Shown: positions 35,817-44,709 of the stretch, one piece after another | Layout of the letters: every line of letters starts with the position of its first letter | Position numbering within the stretch: the first letter of the stretch is position 1 | NCBI RefSeq assembly: GCF_002980525.1 | Contig: NZ_PVBQ01000002.1 | Span: 310,001 to 374,000, forward strand | Length of the DNA: 64,000 nt | DNA from: Sphingobacterium haloxyli | GTDB lineage: Bacteria > Bacteroidota > Bacteroidia > Sphingobacteriales > Sphingobacteriaceae | Reading direction: 5' to 3' | Notes under the pieces: generated by a model | Databases searched by the model: none | Seen by the model: the letters and a program-made list of their open reading frames with translations, nothing else | Told to the model about the DNA's origin: nothing | Position numbers and translations under genes: made by a program

Positions 35817-35825
35817 CATAAACAC

Positions 35826-36980
35826 ATGATTTCGAAACAGCAGATAGAAGAAAGATATACGGCCGTTTTTGGATATGCGCCGACACATGTGGTCCGCTCG
35901 CCGGGAAGAATTAATATCATTGGCGAACATACGGATTACAATGAAGGCTTTGTCCTACCAACAGCCATCGATAAGGCGATTTATGTAGGCGTAGGAAAAC
36001 GGGATGACGATTTAATCCGCTTATACGCGGAGGATTTTGCCGCATATTTTGAAATTCCGTTAACCGAAATACAGCCCGTAGAACAAGGCTGGCCAAACTA
36101 CGTACTTGGCGTAGTGGATCAGCTTCAATTGAGAGGAGCAAGTCTGGGAGGTTTCGACATGTACATTGATGGCGATGTGCCCTTAGGTGCGGGATTGTCA
36201 TCTTCTGCTGCACTGGAATGTGCGGTAGGATTTGCGCTAAACGTACTCTTTGATTTGGAAATAGAACGTGTAGATATTGCGAAAATCGGGCAGCTTGCAG
36301 AGCACGCGTATGCTGGCGTAAAATGTGGCATTATGGATCAATTTGCTTCTGTGATGAGCAAAGCCGATCACGTAGTAAAGTTGGACTGCCGGGATCTTTC
36401 GTTTTCTTATAAGCCATTAGAACTAGGTGATTATGCAATCTTATTGCTGAATACCAATGTAAAACATTCCTTGGCATCGTCAGCTTATAACGAGCGCCGA
36501 GCTGCCTGCGAAGAAGGTGTCCGTTTAATACAGCAACAGTTTGGGGAGGTAAAAAGCCTACGTGATGTGACCCTGAGTATGTTGGATACCCATGTAAGAC
36601 CAGTGGATATGGATGTGTATAGAAAGTGTCGGTTTGTCGTAGAAGAAAACGAACGATTGAACAGTGCGTGTGAAGCATTGGAACAAGGCGATTTGGAAAC
36701 GGTAGGTCAGCAGATGTTCCGTGCGCACGAGGGATTGAGTGGCGAATATGAAGTAAGCTGTCCCGAATTGGATTTCTTGGTCGAATATGTGAAACCTTTT
36801 CCCGAAGTGTTAGGTGCTCGCATGATGGGGGGTGGTTTTGGCGGATGTACTATCAATTTAGTAAAGAAGTCTTTCCAAGATTTACTTGTTGAACGATTGT
36901 CGCCGGTCTACAAAGATCGATTTGACTTGGAACTAACCGCTATAAAGGTTATTCCTTCTAACGGGACGGAATTGCTGTAG
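35826..36980 (+). CDS. galK: Galactokinase
   Basis: 384 residues, GHMP kinase family. 'RSPGRINIIGEHTDYNEGFVLP' is the galactokinase signature, 'GDVPLGAGLSSSAALE' the ATP-binding loop, and 'GARMMGGGFGGCTINLV' the third motif. It phosphorylates galactose at C1 to feed GalT. It is the second gene of galTK and is followed by a strong terminator. Confidence 0.96.
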   Translation: MISKQQIEERYTAVFGYAPTHVVRSPGRINIIGEHTDYNEGFVLPTAIDKAIYVGVGKRDDDLIRLYAEDFAAYFEIPLTEIQPVEQGWPNYVLGVVDQLQLRGASLGGFDMYIDGDVPLGAGLSSSAALECAVGFALNVLFDLEIERVDIAKIGQLAEHAYAGVKCGIMDQFASVMSKADHVVKLDCRDLSFSYKPLELGDYAILLLNTNVKHSLASSAYNERRAACEEGVRLIQQQFGEVKSLRDVTLSMLDTHVRPVDMDVYRKCRFVVEENERLNSACEALEQGDLETVGQQMFRAHEGLSGEYEVSCPELDFLVEYVKPFPEVLGARMMGGGFGGCTINLVKKSFQDLLVERLSPVYKDRFDLELTAIKVIPSNGTELL

Positions 36981-37004
36981 ATACGAGAACAAAAGGCAGT
37001 CCAC

Positions 37005-37056
37005 GGATCATCTTTATTCATCGTGAACGATTACGTAAAAGAAAGATGATCCTTTT
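37005..37056 (+). terminator. Intrinsic terminator of galTK
   Basis: GGATCATCTTT (37005-37015) pairs with AAAGATGATCC (37042-37052), followed by TTTTC. The 26-base loop holds a smaller CGT/ACG pairing. Confidence 0.75.
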
Positions 37057-39593
37057 CATTGCATTGTTCGCCGCCATATATCATCAAACGTATAACCATA
37101 ATCTTCACCCATCAAGCGCCGATAGTTCTCTGTAAAACGCTTATAGAAAAGCGCTGCACGGGGCTCAAGTTTTCTTTTATACAATGCGTAAAGACCTTGT
37201 TCCAAGGCTAGTTCATTGATTGTGTCGATCGTGAGTAAGGCGTCTGCTGCGCGAAATAACGTAGACCAGTCTTTATCCTCCCGACTTTTGGCCATACTTT
37301 TTTGAAATTTGTCGATCAACATACTTTCGATAGCATACTTGGACTTATCAAAAATAGGGTCATCCATCCCCAAAAGGAACTCGCCGCGCTCTAGAATACT
37401 TAAAACCTTTGGTGAAAGAACATCGGTGTCTTCCGTAAGAAGTTCCTTCAGATCCCAATAGTCACAATAACAAGATTCGAATACCACGCGGTAATGTCCC
37501 TCCTCATAGACGATCTCTATACCATCTAACTCGCTCAACACCTTCCGAAGATTGTTTATCGCTACACCTCTAGACGTCTTTGCCTTATCTTTCGGTTTGT
37601 CCGGCCACAGTAAGTGCGTAAGCAGATTGGAGCTGATGCCCGTACTATGGCTATGGAACAAAATCAAGCAGAAAACCTGTTGTAAGCGTGCGCTGAACAA
37701 ATGGGAGACATCCATCCCTCGTTTGTCGACGACTGTGAAATCACCAAAAAGATAAATACGATTTATCTGTGGTTCTTCGGGCGACTTCGGCACGTCGGGC
37801 AGTGGGACAACAGGTTCAGTGTGCTTGGGACGACGATAAATTCTGTATACGAAGATACCTATGCAAATTATACCAAGAGCCAAAACATAGAACCCTATAT
37901 TTTTCTGTTTTTTAGAACTAGGGAAAGCATGTAGTTGGGATTCGCTGATAGCCGGGAAGTCCAAGCTATATACGGTAAGCGAGGATCGGATATCATCGTC
38001 CGATTCCTGCACAAGAGCGATCAACTTATTCAGGTGACGGTCAAAATACAAATTCGCATGGGTGCTGATTTTATCGGAATAAATTGGAATGGAGTCTCCT
38101 AATTCTTCATATTCGCCGTCACGAATGGCAAACCGACGGAGTTTAATAAATGAGTGTGTTAAATGCTCGGGATATCCGAGCATATAAATCCAATTCGAGT
38201 CGGGGATGACCAACCCACGGGCCGGTACGAATAGGTTTTCTTTCCGGTCCACATCCCATATTTTCGTTGTTTTTTGGGTTGTAGGATCCAATGTATAGAG
38301 GTCGTAGAAGTATCTCCGTCCGACGATGTGCTGTCCAGACTCGTTACCCATACCTCCAAAAATATAGATTTTTTGGTCCGCCTCCGATATACCTGTAGAG
38401 GTGAAGTATCGAGGTAAAATAGAGTCCCCGCGCATGCGTTCTGGTGCAGACCACCTTTTCTTGGTTAAATCATAAAATAACAAATCATTACTATAAACCA
38501 TTTTCCCATATCCACCAAATAACAGTAGTTTTCGGCTATCGGGTAGAAAGTATGAAGCATGGTGATTTAGCTCGCGCTGTAAGTAGTCGCTACTTTCTAT
38601 TCTCCAGCTAAAATCGGTTAAATCCAAACTGACGACCGTGGGACCCACATAGGCTTCTTCATAATAGGTTTCATACACGTACAGCCTGTTTTCTTCATGA
38701 TTTATAAAGCTGTTTCCAAGTTTAAGTCGCATGGGACAGGGAGAGCTAAAAAGGAGATTTCTTTTAACTCCTGTCTGTATTTCGTAAATCTGTAATGAAT
38801 CGCTATTGAAATAATAGATTGATTTTCTTTTTGGATCATAGGCTGACCCCGATGGGCTCGATGAGTGCATTGCGGTGTGGTTATACCAATGAAAAGCATC
38901 ATTCAACAACCAGGTGCCATTTGTGACCTTTCCCATAACTTCACCTGAAGCGTTGTGCAGTTTATTTCCAGAGCTTTCAAGCAGTGGGAAGACAATCTCT
39001 TTTTCTTTGTTCCCGATACGAAAATTTCGAAGGGAGAACGAAGGGACATCAATCATGTAATCGCTACGCCCAAATGTTACGTTGGGGGAATAAGGTGACT
39101 TGATGGGCACCGTTGCAACCTGTGGTGCTTCATCAGCGATCTGAAGCTTGATTTCTCCCTTCTGTAGGTCATAATCCATCCGCACAGGAAACCAATGTCG
39201 TTCAACAAGATACCCAAGCGCAATCCGAATGGTGATCAAACTGGTTTTCCCTTCTTCGTTCAGACGAAATACCCCCTGTCCCTCTTCTTCATCATAGTGT
39301 AAATTGAAAATTGCTCCCTGATTTTTTTCTTTAATCCGGACGATGTAACCCATAGTACCATCACTGGGTAGCTGAAGATCGAAATCGATGGTAAACCAAT
39401 GATGAAATGTAGGTTTCACGTCAGCAAAAAAAGCTGCAGAAGTGCGTTTTTCAATCGGTTGATTGCTTCCGGTAAACTTAATGCCCTGTCCAAAGCCACT
39501 GCTTGGAAAAGCGAATGAAATCGTTAAAATAAATAGACAAAGAGAAAAAAATCGTACTCGGTAAATGCACATGTTTTGGTTTATCGCTGTCAT
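37056..39593 (-). CDS. Transmembrane kelch-type sensor with cytoplasmic SARP-like DNA-binding domain
   Basis: 845 residues from the ATG at 39593. Order: signal peptide or first helix (~8-35), a jelly-roll-like domain (~40-210), a kelch/galactose-oxidase-type propeller (~235-550; repeats such as 'RKLLLFGGYGKMVYSNDLLFYDL' and 'KIYIFGGMG'), one membrane helix (~565-585), a proline-rich linker, then a winged-helix of the OmpR/SARP type (~610-705; 'RIYLFGDFTVVDKRG', 'LLTHLLWPDKPKDKAKTSRGVAINNLRKVL') and a helical BTAD-like tail. That is a one-component regulator that senses outside and binds DNA inside. It is divergent from the mannan locus and may control it. A longer frame to 39683 would start upstream of the -7 box, so it is rejected. 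Confidence 0.75.
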   Translation of the reverse strand: MTAINQNMCIYRVRFFSLCLFILTISFAFPSSGFGQGIKFTGSNQPIEKRTSAAFFADVKPTFHHWFTIDFDLQLPSDGTMGYIVRIKEKNQGAIFNLHYDEEEGQGVFRLNEEGKTSLITIRIALGYLVERHWFPVRMDYDLQKGEIKLQIADEAPQVATVPIKSPYSPNVTFGRSDYMIDVPSFSLRNFRIGNKEKEIVFPLLESSGNKLHNASGEVMGKVTNGTWLLNDAFHWYNHTAMHSSSPSGSAYDPKRKSIYYFNSDSLQIYEIQTGVKRNLLFSSPCPMRLKLGNSFINHEENRLYVYETYYEEAYVGPTVVSLDLTDFSWRIESSDYLQRELNHHASYFLPDSRKLLLFGGYGKMVYSNDLLFYDLTKKRWSAPERMRGDSILPRYFTSTGISEADQKIYIFGGMGNESGQHIVGRRYFYDLYTLDPTTQKTTKIWDVDRKENLFVPARGLVIPDSNWIYMLGYPEHLTHSFIKLRRFAIRDGEYEELGDSIPIYSDKISTHANLYFDRHLNKLIALVQESDDDIRSSLTVYSLDFPAISESQLHAFPSSKKQKNIGFYVLALGIICIGIFVYRIYRRPKHTEPVVPLPDVPKSPEEPQINRIYLFGDFTVVDKRGMDVSHLFSARLQQVFCLILFHSHSTGISSNLLTHLLWPDKPKDKAKTSRGVAINNLRKVLSELDGIEIVYEEGHYRVVFESCYCDYWDLKELLTEDTDVLSPKVLSILERGEFLLGMDDPIFDKSKYAIESMLIDKFQKSMAKSREDKDWSTLFRAADALLTIDTINELALEQGLYALYKRKLEPRAALFYKRFTENYRRLMGEDYGYTFDDIWRRTMQ

Positions 39594-39624
39594 AAATGTG
39601 ATGTACAATTTATAACTTTTGATA

Positions 39625-39632
39625 CAAAGGTA
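39625..39632 (-). promoter_or_regulatory. -7 box of the kelch/SARP regulator gene
   Basis: CAAAGGTA on the plus strand reads TACCTTTG on the minus strand, a match to TAnnTTTG; it ends 32 bases before the ATG at 39593. Confidence 0.55.
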
Positions 39633-39723
39633 GCTAATATAATACGAAATAATTAGCGAAGAACAGAAGAAAAGAAGGGTCAAAAAAAACCTTGGGACAT
39701 TAAAATATGCAAAAAATAAAAGC

Positions 39724-39765
39724 GGGTTAATGTTTTTGTTGACGGTTAAATCTCGTTTTTAACCC
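39724..39765. promoter_or_regulatory. Repeated GGTTAA elements upstream of the first GH76 gene
   Basis: GGGTTAA (39724-39730) is matched by TTAACCC (39759-39765) as an inverted repeat, and a further GGTTAAA (39744-39750) lies between, 19 bases after the first GGTTAA. They sit between the divergent regulator gene and the mannan locus and so are candidate regulator-binding sites. Confidence 0.35.
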
Positions 39766-39862
39766 TAGTTTTAATCCGTATAATCCTATTTTGTGTATGA
39801 AAAACGTCGAAAGACCGTTTCACCAATTTTAAATTATTGTTATAAACTTAATCAATTCCGAA

Positions 39863-41347
39863 ATGAAGAGTTTTATTTTCGCTGTTTATTGTACGATACT
39901 GTTAAGCTTAGCCTCGACAACTGTCGTTCTATCTGGATGTGCTAGCGGTCCGTCTTCCTCTTCTCCTGTCGAGGGGGACCGGGACCTGAAGGTAGACGAT
40001 CCTAAGCTCTTAGCGGTCCAGAACGTGGAGCATGCTATGCGTTTGATCGATATAACGATAGCGCATTATTTCGAGCCGGAAACTTTCGAGATGCGACGTT
40101 TTTATAATCCTTTCACCAAGGCTAAATCTGACGAAAGAGCTTCTGTTTGGATGTATACTGCAGGCATAGAAGCCGTCAATGCCGTTCTCTTCGCCTTGGA
40201 AAAAGCGAGGGAAGCGGGAGAAAACAGCCTGTACAATAACCATCACAAACGTTACGTCCAGCTACTTGACAAGCTTTACGCAAATGCAGATTATTATTTG
40301 GGTACTTTTGAACTCGTTTCCTATACCCAGACAAAAGAATGGTCGGTGTATGCCGTAAATCGAGCCAACCGAAAAGGTCGAGCAAATGTGGCGGGGATAC
40401 TGAATGTTTATGACGATCAAATGTGGCTGATCCGGGAATTGCTAGATTCCTATAGGCTGACCGGCAACGACGGGTACTTAGAAAAAGCCGAATACCTGAC
40501 AGCCTATGTACTCGACGGATGGGATGTGACCCGTGATGAAAATGGGAAAGAAAACGGCGGCATCCCCTGGGGGCCGGGTTATACAACGAAGCATGCTTGT
40601 AGTAACGGGCCATTGATCAGCCCACTGGTTTGGCTACACGAAATCTATAAAGATAAGTCTGATAAAACCGAACATAGCTATATCGATGAACATGACCTTA
40701 AAACTCGTCGTACCGAGCAATTGGAAAAACAACAATACTATCTGGAATATGCACGGTCTATTTATGATTGGCAAAAGAAGAACTTGCTTAATAAAGATGG
40801 TGTGTATACCGATATGATGGGCGGTTGTGTCCCAAACTGCGATATACGCTACGAAGAGGTGGACGACGTACGGTACCGCGCAAATACACCCTTAACTGAG
40901 GCCGTAGGAGAGGCTTATACCTATAACAGCGGAACAATGTTGTCCGGCGCAGTGGATCTATACCGGGTCACAAGAGAAGATAGGTATGCAAGGGATGGCC
41001 AGGAGCTGGCGAAGAATAGTTTCACGCATTTCGCATCCCTAGGAAAAGACATTCCAGAATACTACAGTTTTGAAACGGAAGGATTTCGAAACTGGTTCAA
41101 TGGTATTCTGCTACGTAGTTATCACGAGGCGGCAGTGCTGAATTCCGATATTGGCGATTATTTAACGGCCTTCCAACAGAATCTAGATTATGGTTTTGAG
41201 CACTTTAATCATAATGGTTTTCTTCCTACAAATTTGTTGAAAGGCTGGGGTGAAGAAAAAGCAGGGCACGGGGTAGAAGGCATGTTTATGTTTGCTTATG
41301 CAGCGCAATATGCCATTTTAGCGAAGCATCAACTAAAGGAGATCTAG
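39863..41347 (+). CDS. GH76 endo-alpha-1,6-mannanase lipoprotein
   Basis: 494 residues. A hydrophobic signal with lipobox 'VLSGC' (C26) points to lipidation. The catalytic pair of GH76 is visible in 'NVYDDQMWLIRELL' (D184-D185), and 'PFTKAKSDERASVWMYTAGIEAVNAVL', 'GGIPWGPGYTTKHACSNGPLISP', 'TYNSGTMLSGAVDLYRVT' and 'FRNWFNGILLRSY' follow the family's six-hairpin barrel. GH76 enzymes cut the alpha-1,6-mannan backbone of fungal and mycobacterial mannans. It is the first gene of the locus and is paralogous to the GH76 gene at 43236. Confidence 0.92.
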   Translation: MKSFIFAVYCTILLSLASTTVVLSGCASGPSSSSPVEGDRDLKVDDPKLLAVQNVEHAMRLIDITIAHYFEPETFEMRRFYNPFTKAKSDERASVWMYTAGIEAVNAVLFALEKAREAGENSLYNNHHKRYVQLLDKLYANADYYLGTFELVSYTQTKEWSVYAVNRANRKGRANVAGILNVYDDQMWLIRELLDSYRLTGNDGYLEKAEYLTAYVLDGWDVTRDENGKENGGIPWGPGYTTKHACSNGPLISPLVWLHEIYKDKSDKTEHSYIDEHDLKTRRTEQLEKQQYYLEYARSIYDWQKKNLLNKDGVYTDMMGGCVPNCDIRYEEVDDVRYRANTPLTEAVGEAYTYNSGTMLSGAVDLYRVTREDRYARDGQELAKNSFTHFASLGKDIPEYYSFETEGFRNWFNGILLRSYHEAAVLNSDIGDYLTAFQQNLDYGFEHFNHNGFLPTNLLKGWGEEKAGHGVEGMFMFAYAAQYAILAKHQLKEI

Positions 41348-41387
41348 AAATTAATCAAGCAATAAACCTATTTAAAATGAATGAAGT

Positions 41388-43217
41388 ATGAAATTTAAAA
41401 TCCAAATGAAAAACCTAAAAAAAGTATTCCACGTGACGCTGATCACGTTGACGGTCATGCTACATTTCGGCTGTGAGAAAGACCATGATTCAACGGACAA
41501 CCGTCGTGGGCAGGTTATGGGTAAGGTGACGGATGTCGATGGTCAGCCCATTTCAGGCGTGAAAGTTACCCTTTCTGGCATCAATGAAGAAGATCAGATG
41601 ACGACCAGCGGGAACGACGGGACGTATTCTTTTGATAACGTGACTTATAAGACACATGCGGTGACCTTTGAGAAAGATGGCTGGATGGCCGTGGGGTTAA
41701 CAGTAACCGCAGCAGATTTTGAAGCTAGTGGGGCAGCTACCGTCAATGTGGATATGATAAGTGCTTCTGCGAGGATCATAGGAAGCGTAACGGATGCACT
41801 TCAGGCCGGCGAACCACTTTCAGGCGTTGCTGTGTCCATCGGTATGGTCGGCGGAACGGTTACGACCGATGCGGACGGAGCCTTTGTCATCCCTAATCTG
41901 ATCGAAAATAATTATACCGTTACGTTTACTAAAAGCGGATACGTTTCCATCGTAAGAACGGTAGCACCAGTTGATTTTGTAGATGGCGTTGCTACCCTAA
42001 ATATTCGAATGGGAAGTGAAGAACTTCTGCCCGGACTAACTGCTGTTGATCTGCAAAGCGCCGAGAAGTGGTATTATAACGAGTACCGCGGCGGGCGTAA
42101 TGCGGATGCATATCCGCATTGGGACTGGGCATGTAACTATATGAGCACGTTGGACTTCAGAGGTGCATGGCAGGAGCAGAATGAAGGAACAACGTTGCAG
42201 ATCCGAAACAACGGGGATGACCGAAATAACCCCGCTGATATGGATATGTTTGATTCGTTCGTCTACGGCAGTAAATTGATTACGGAAGACAACAAGATCC
42301 TGTCGCTGAGGCTTCAAACCCACAATGCAGACGCCTCTGCACCGACCTATTTTGGCATACAGGTCATTGATCTTAATGCTCAACAGCCGAAAGCGGAGAA
42401 AGTCGGCGAAACCCGGACATACGGCTCTGGAAGTTACGCAGATTTTGATTTTGACCTGAGTGCTTATGTAGATAAGGAAGTTATCATCGCCATTGGCATA
42501 TATAGGCAATCGACTGGGGATTACTGGAAGCAATTGGTTTTGCGAGCAATCCGGTTTGCAGACAGAAAAGTGGAGAATTGGGACTGGCTTCCTGGAACCG
42601 AAGTTGTTGAAGGATGGAAGCTTTCCCAGCAAACCGTTAGTTCCACCATGCCGCACACCAAAAAGTCGTTTACCGGCATCAGCCCTACAAGTGGTAACCG
42701 GGATAATTATGTTGATGCATATCGCTCATGGAGGACAGTGGATCATATTGCCGCGCGATGGATGTTCATGCCGTTGAAAAAAGACCCAGAAGTATTTCCT
42801 TCGGAAGGGTATATCATTAAAACACGGAATACGCCGGAGGTAGACACCAAGGTACCCGAAGCATATCTTTATGCTAAATTCTCTGTCGCGTCGGGAAGCA
42901 ACCGGCTGACTTTTAGTACCCGCAATTTCGGAAGCAACTTCACCTATTTTAAATTGACGGCGATTAAGAACGACGGCACGGTAACGCATCTTTCGCCGAT
43001 ATCAAATACGGCGCAGGAAGCATCGTCCGCGAGCGATGGCTGTTGGAGGTTCAAGCACGGTGACGGGGGAGCCAGTAACCCGGAAGGATACGCTTTATTT
43101 ACGTATGATCTATCCGCATTCAATGGCTCCGATGTCACTTTAGTGCTCGGTGTATATAATGGTGAGGCAAATACCGGAGAGAATAAATTGGTATTGCACA
43201 ATATTAGAATGGATTAA
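41388..43217 (+). CDS. Surface lipoprotein with two regulatory-like domains and two duplicated beta-sandwich modules
   Basis: 609 residues. A hydrophobic segment ends in a lipobox-like 'LHFGC' (C29). Two carboxypeptidase-regulatory-like (transthyretin-like) domains follow (~40-125, 'GKVTDVDGQPISGVKVTLSG'; ~128-210, 'GSVTDALQAGEPLSGVAVSI'). The rest (~215-609) is two related modules: 'FDFDLSAYVDKEVIIAIGIY' near residue 355 is echoed by 'FTYDLSAFNGSDVTLVLGVY' near residue 575, each with a 'KQLVL/NKLVL...IR' end. No catalytic family is recognised. Placed between two GH76 genes, it is best read as a glycan-binding surface protein, but that is inference. Confidence 0.7.
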   Translation: MKFKIQMKNLKKVFHVTLITLTVMLHFGCEKDHDSTDNRRGQVMGKVTDVDGQPISGVKVTLSGINEEDQMTTSGNDGTYSFDNVTYKTHAVTFEKDGWMAVGLTVTAADFEASGAATVNVDMISASARIIGSVTDALQAGEPLSGVAVSIGMVGGTVTTDADGAFVIPNLIENNYTVTFTKSGYVSIVRTVAPVDFVDGVATLNIRMGSEELLPGLTAVDLQSAEKWYYNEYRGGRNADAYPHWDWACNYMSTLDFRGAWQEQNEGTTLQIRNNGDDRNNPADMDMFDSFVYGSKLITEDNKILSLRLQTHNADASAPTYFGIQVIDLNAQQPKAEKVGETRTYGSGSYADFDFDLSAYVDKEVIIAIGIYRQSTGDYWKQLVLRAIRFADRKVENWDWLPGTEVVEGWKLSQQTVSSTMPHTKKSFTGISPTSGNRDNYVDAYRSWRTVDHIAARWMFMPLKKDPEVFPSEGYIIKTRNTPEVDTKVPEAYLYAKFSVASGSNRLTFSTRNFGSNFTYFKLTAIKNDGTVTHLSPISNTAQEASSASDGCWRFKHGDGGASNPEGYALFTYDLSAFNGSDVTLVLGVYNGEANTGENKLVLHNIRMD

Positions 43218-43235
43218 CCAAATAAGTTTAATAAG

Positions 43236-44681
43236 ATGAAAGGGAAAAAAAGTAAAATTATCGCGATGGGGAGCCTGCTATGCTTCTTCATTTATGCCTG
43301 TGATAAGGCCAATAGCGATGATGGGACAACACCGCCAGAGGAGACGAATCTCGCCACGAGATCGCTCACTCGCGCTATGGAGATTACAGATAATGCGCTT
43401 GAAGCCTATTTTACGGGAAGCGGAATGACGATGGCACGATATTACAATCCCTATACCGATCAGCGATCGAATGAGGTAGGAAGTGTATGGATGTATACAA
43501 GTGCTATCGAGGCCGTTACGGCAATTCTTCACGCTCTCGAAGCTGAAAAGGAACAGGGGGATGCTTCACGCTATGATGCTCACTTTAATAAGTACGAACA
43601 AGCGCTTATGAAGCTGTACGATGGGGTCGATTATTACTTGGGAACATTTACGCTTACCTCTTATACTGGTACTAATGAATGGACGGTGTACGGTGTAAAC
43701 CGTGGCAATTCCAAAGGTGGTGCTCGGGTAGAGGGGATTGAGAACGTTTACGATGACCAAATGTGGCTGATTCGGGAATTCCTTGAAGCTTATAAAGTTA
43801 CCAACAACGCGCTGTTTCTGGAAAAAGCGGAATACCTCACGGAATATGTTCTCGACGGTTGGGATTGTACCATCGATGAGAACGGAAAAGAGGTAGGTGG
43901 CATTTCGTGGGGGCCTGGATATGTTACCAAACATGCGTGTAGCAATGGTCCAATGATAAGCCCTTTAGTTTGGCTGCACGAACTCTACAAGGAGAAAAAC
44001 GATGAGATCAGTCATCGTTATATCGACGAGACTGACCGAAGAACGAGAAAAGTGGTACAGATGAAGAAGAGTGATTATTATCTGCTATTCGCCAAGAAGA
44101 TTTATGAATGGCAAAAAAGCTACCTTCTTCGGAACGACGGTGTATATGATGATATGATGGGAGGCTGCACGCCAGGATCTCCACAGTTGGAGCAAATCGG
44201 AGGAGTCGACTATCGTAGAGGAATTACATGCCGAGATAGGGTGGGACCGGCCATCACCTATAACAGCGGTACCATGTTGTCTGGAGCGGCTGATCTGTAT
44301 CGCGTTACAGCGGATGATAAATACCGCGTAGACGGTACAGCCTTAGCAAACGCGACCTTCTCATACTTCGCAAAAAAAGGTGTCGACGTGCCGGATCATT
44401 ATACATTCGACATCAGCGGATTTAGGAACTGGTTCAATGGCGTGTTAATGAGAGGGTACGTCGACTTTTACCCGTTGCATAATGAGACAGACAGTTACAT
44501 TGATGTATTTCAGAAAAATCTGGATTACGCGTATGAACATTTTTTCTACAATGGCTTTTTGCCTACAAACTTGTTGGTGGGATGGAACCGTGATCGTGGT
44601 AAAAATAATACGGAGGGGATGTTCACTTTCGCTTTTGCAGCCGAATACGCGGTTTTGTCAAGATATGAACAAACAAAATAG
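43236..44681 (+). CDS. GH76 endo-alpha-1,6-mannanase lipoprotein (second copy)
   Basis: 481 residues, colinear with the GH76 protein at 39863 but clearly diverged. Lipobox-like 'FIYAC' (C22), catalytic 'NVYDDQMWLIREFL' (D173-D174), 'GGISWGPGYVTKHACSNGPMISP', 'TYNSGTMLSGAADLYRVT' and 'FRNWFNGVLMRGY'. Two GH76 lipoproteins in one locus fit a division of labour, for example one on the cell surface and one in the periplasm, or different side-chain tolerance. It ends ten bases before a GTG that could start the SusC reading frame. Confidence 0.92.
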   Translation: MKGKKSKIIAMGSLLCFFIYACDKANSDDGTTPPEETNLATRSLTRAMEITDNALEAYFTGSGMTMARYYNPYTDQRSNEVGSVWMYTSAIEAVTAILHALEAEKEQGDASRYDAHFNKYEQALMKLYDGVDYYLGTFTLTSYTGTNEWTVYGVNRGNSKGGARVEGIENVYDDQMWLIREFLEAYKVTNNALFLEKAEYLTEYVLDGWDCTIDENGKEVGGISWGPGYVTKHACSNGPMISPLVWLHELYKEKNDEISHRYIDETDRRTRKVVQMKKSDYYLLFAKKIYEWQKSYLLRNDGVYDDMMGGCTPGSPQLEQIGGVDYRRGITCRDRVGPAITYNSGTMLSGAADLYRVTADDKYRVDGTALANATFSYFAKKGVDVPDHYTFDISGFRNWFNGVLMRGYVDFYPLHNETDSYIDVFQKNLDYAYEHFFYNGFLPTNLLVGWNRDRGKNNTEGMFTFAFAAEYAVLSRYEQTK

Positions 44682-44709
44682 CTAATCAATAGTGTTAAAA
44701 AGAACCTGT

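Noticed and set aside
39594..39683. 30-residue extension of the kelch/SARP protein
   Set aside because: It would start upstream of the TACCTTTG promoter box and reads as low-complexity hydrophobic sequence.
42036..42656. 206-codon minus-strand ORF inside the duplicated-module lipoprotein gene
   Set aside because: It is antisense to a gene with signal, domains and repeats; its translation has no domain pattern.
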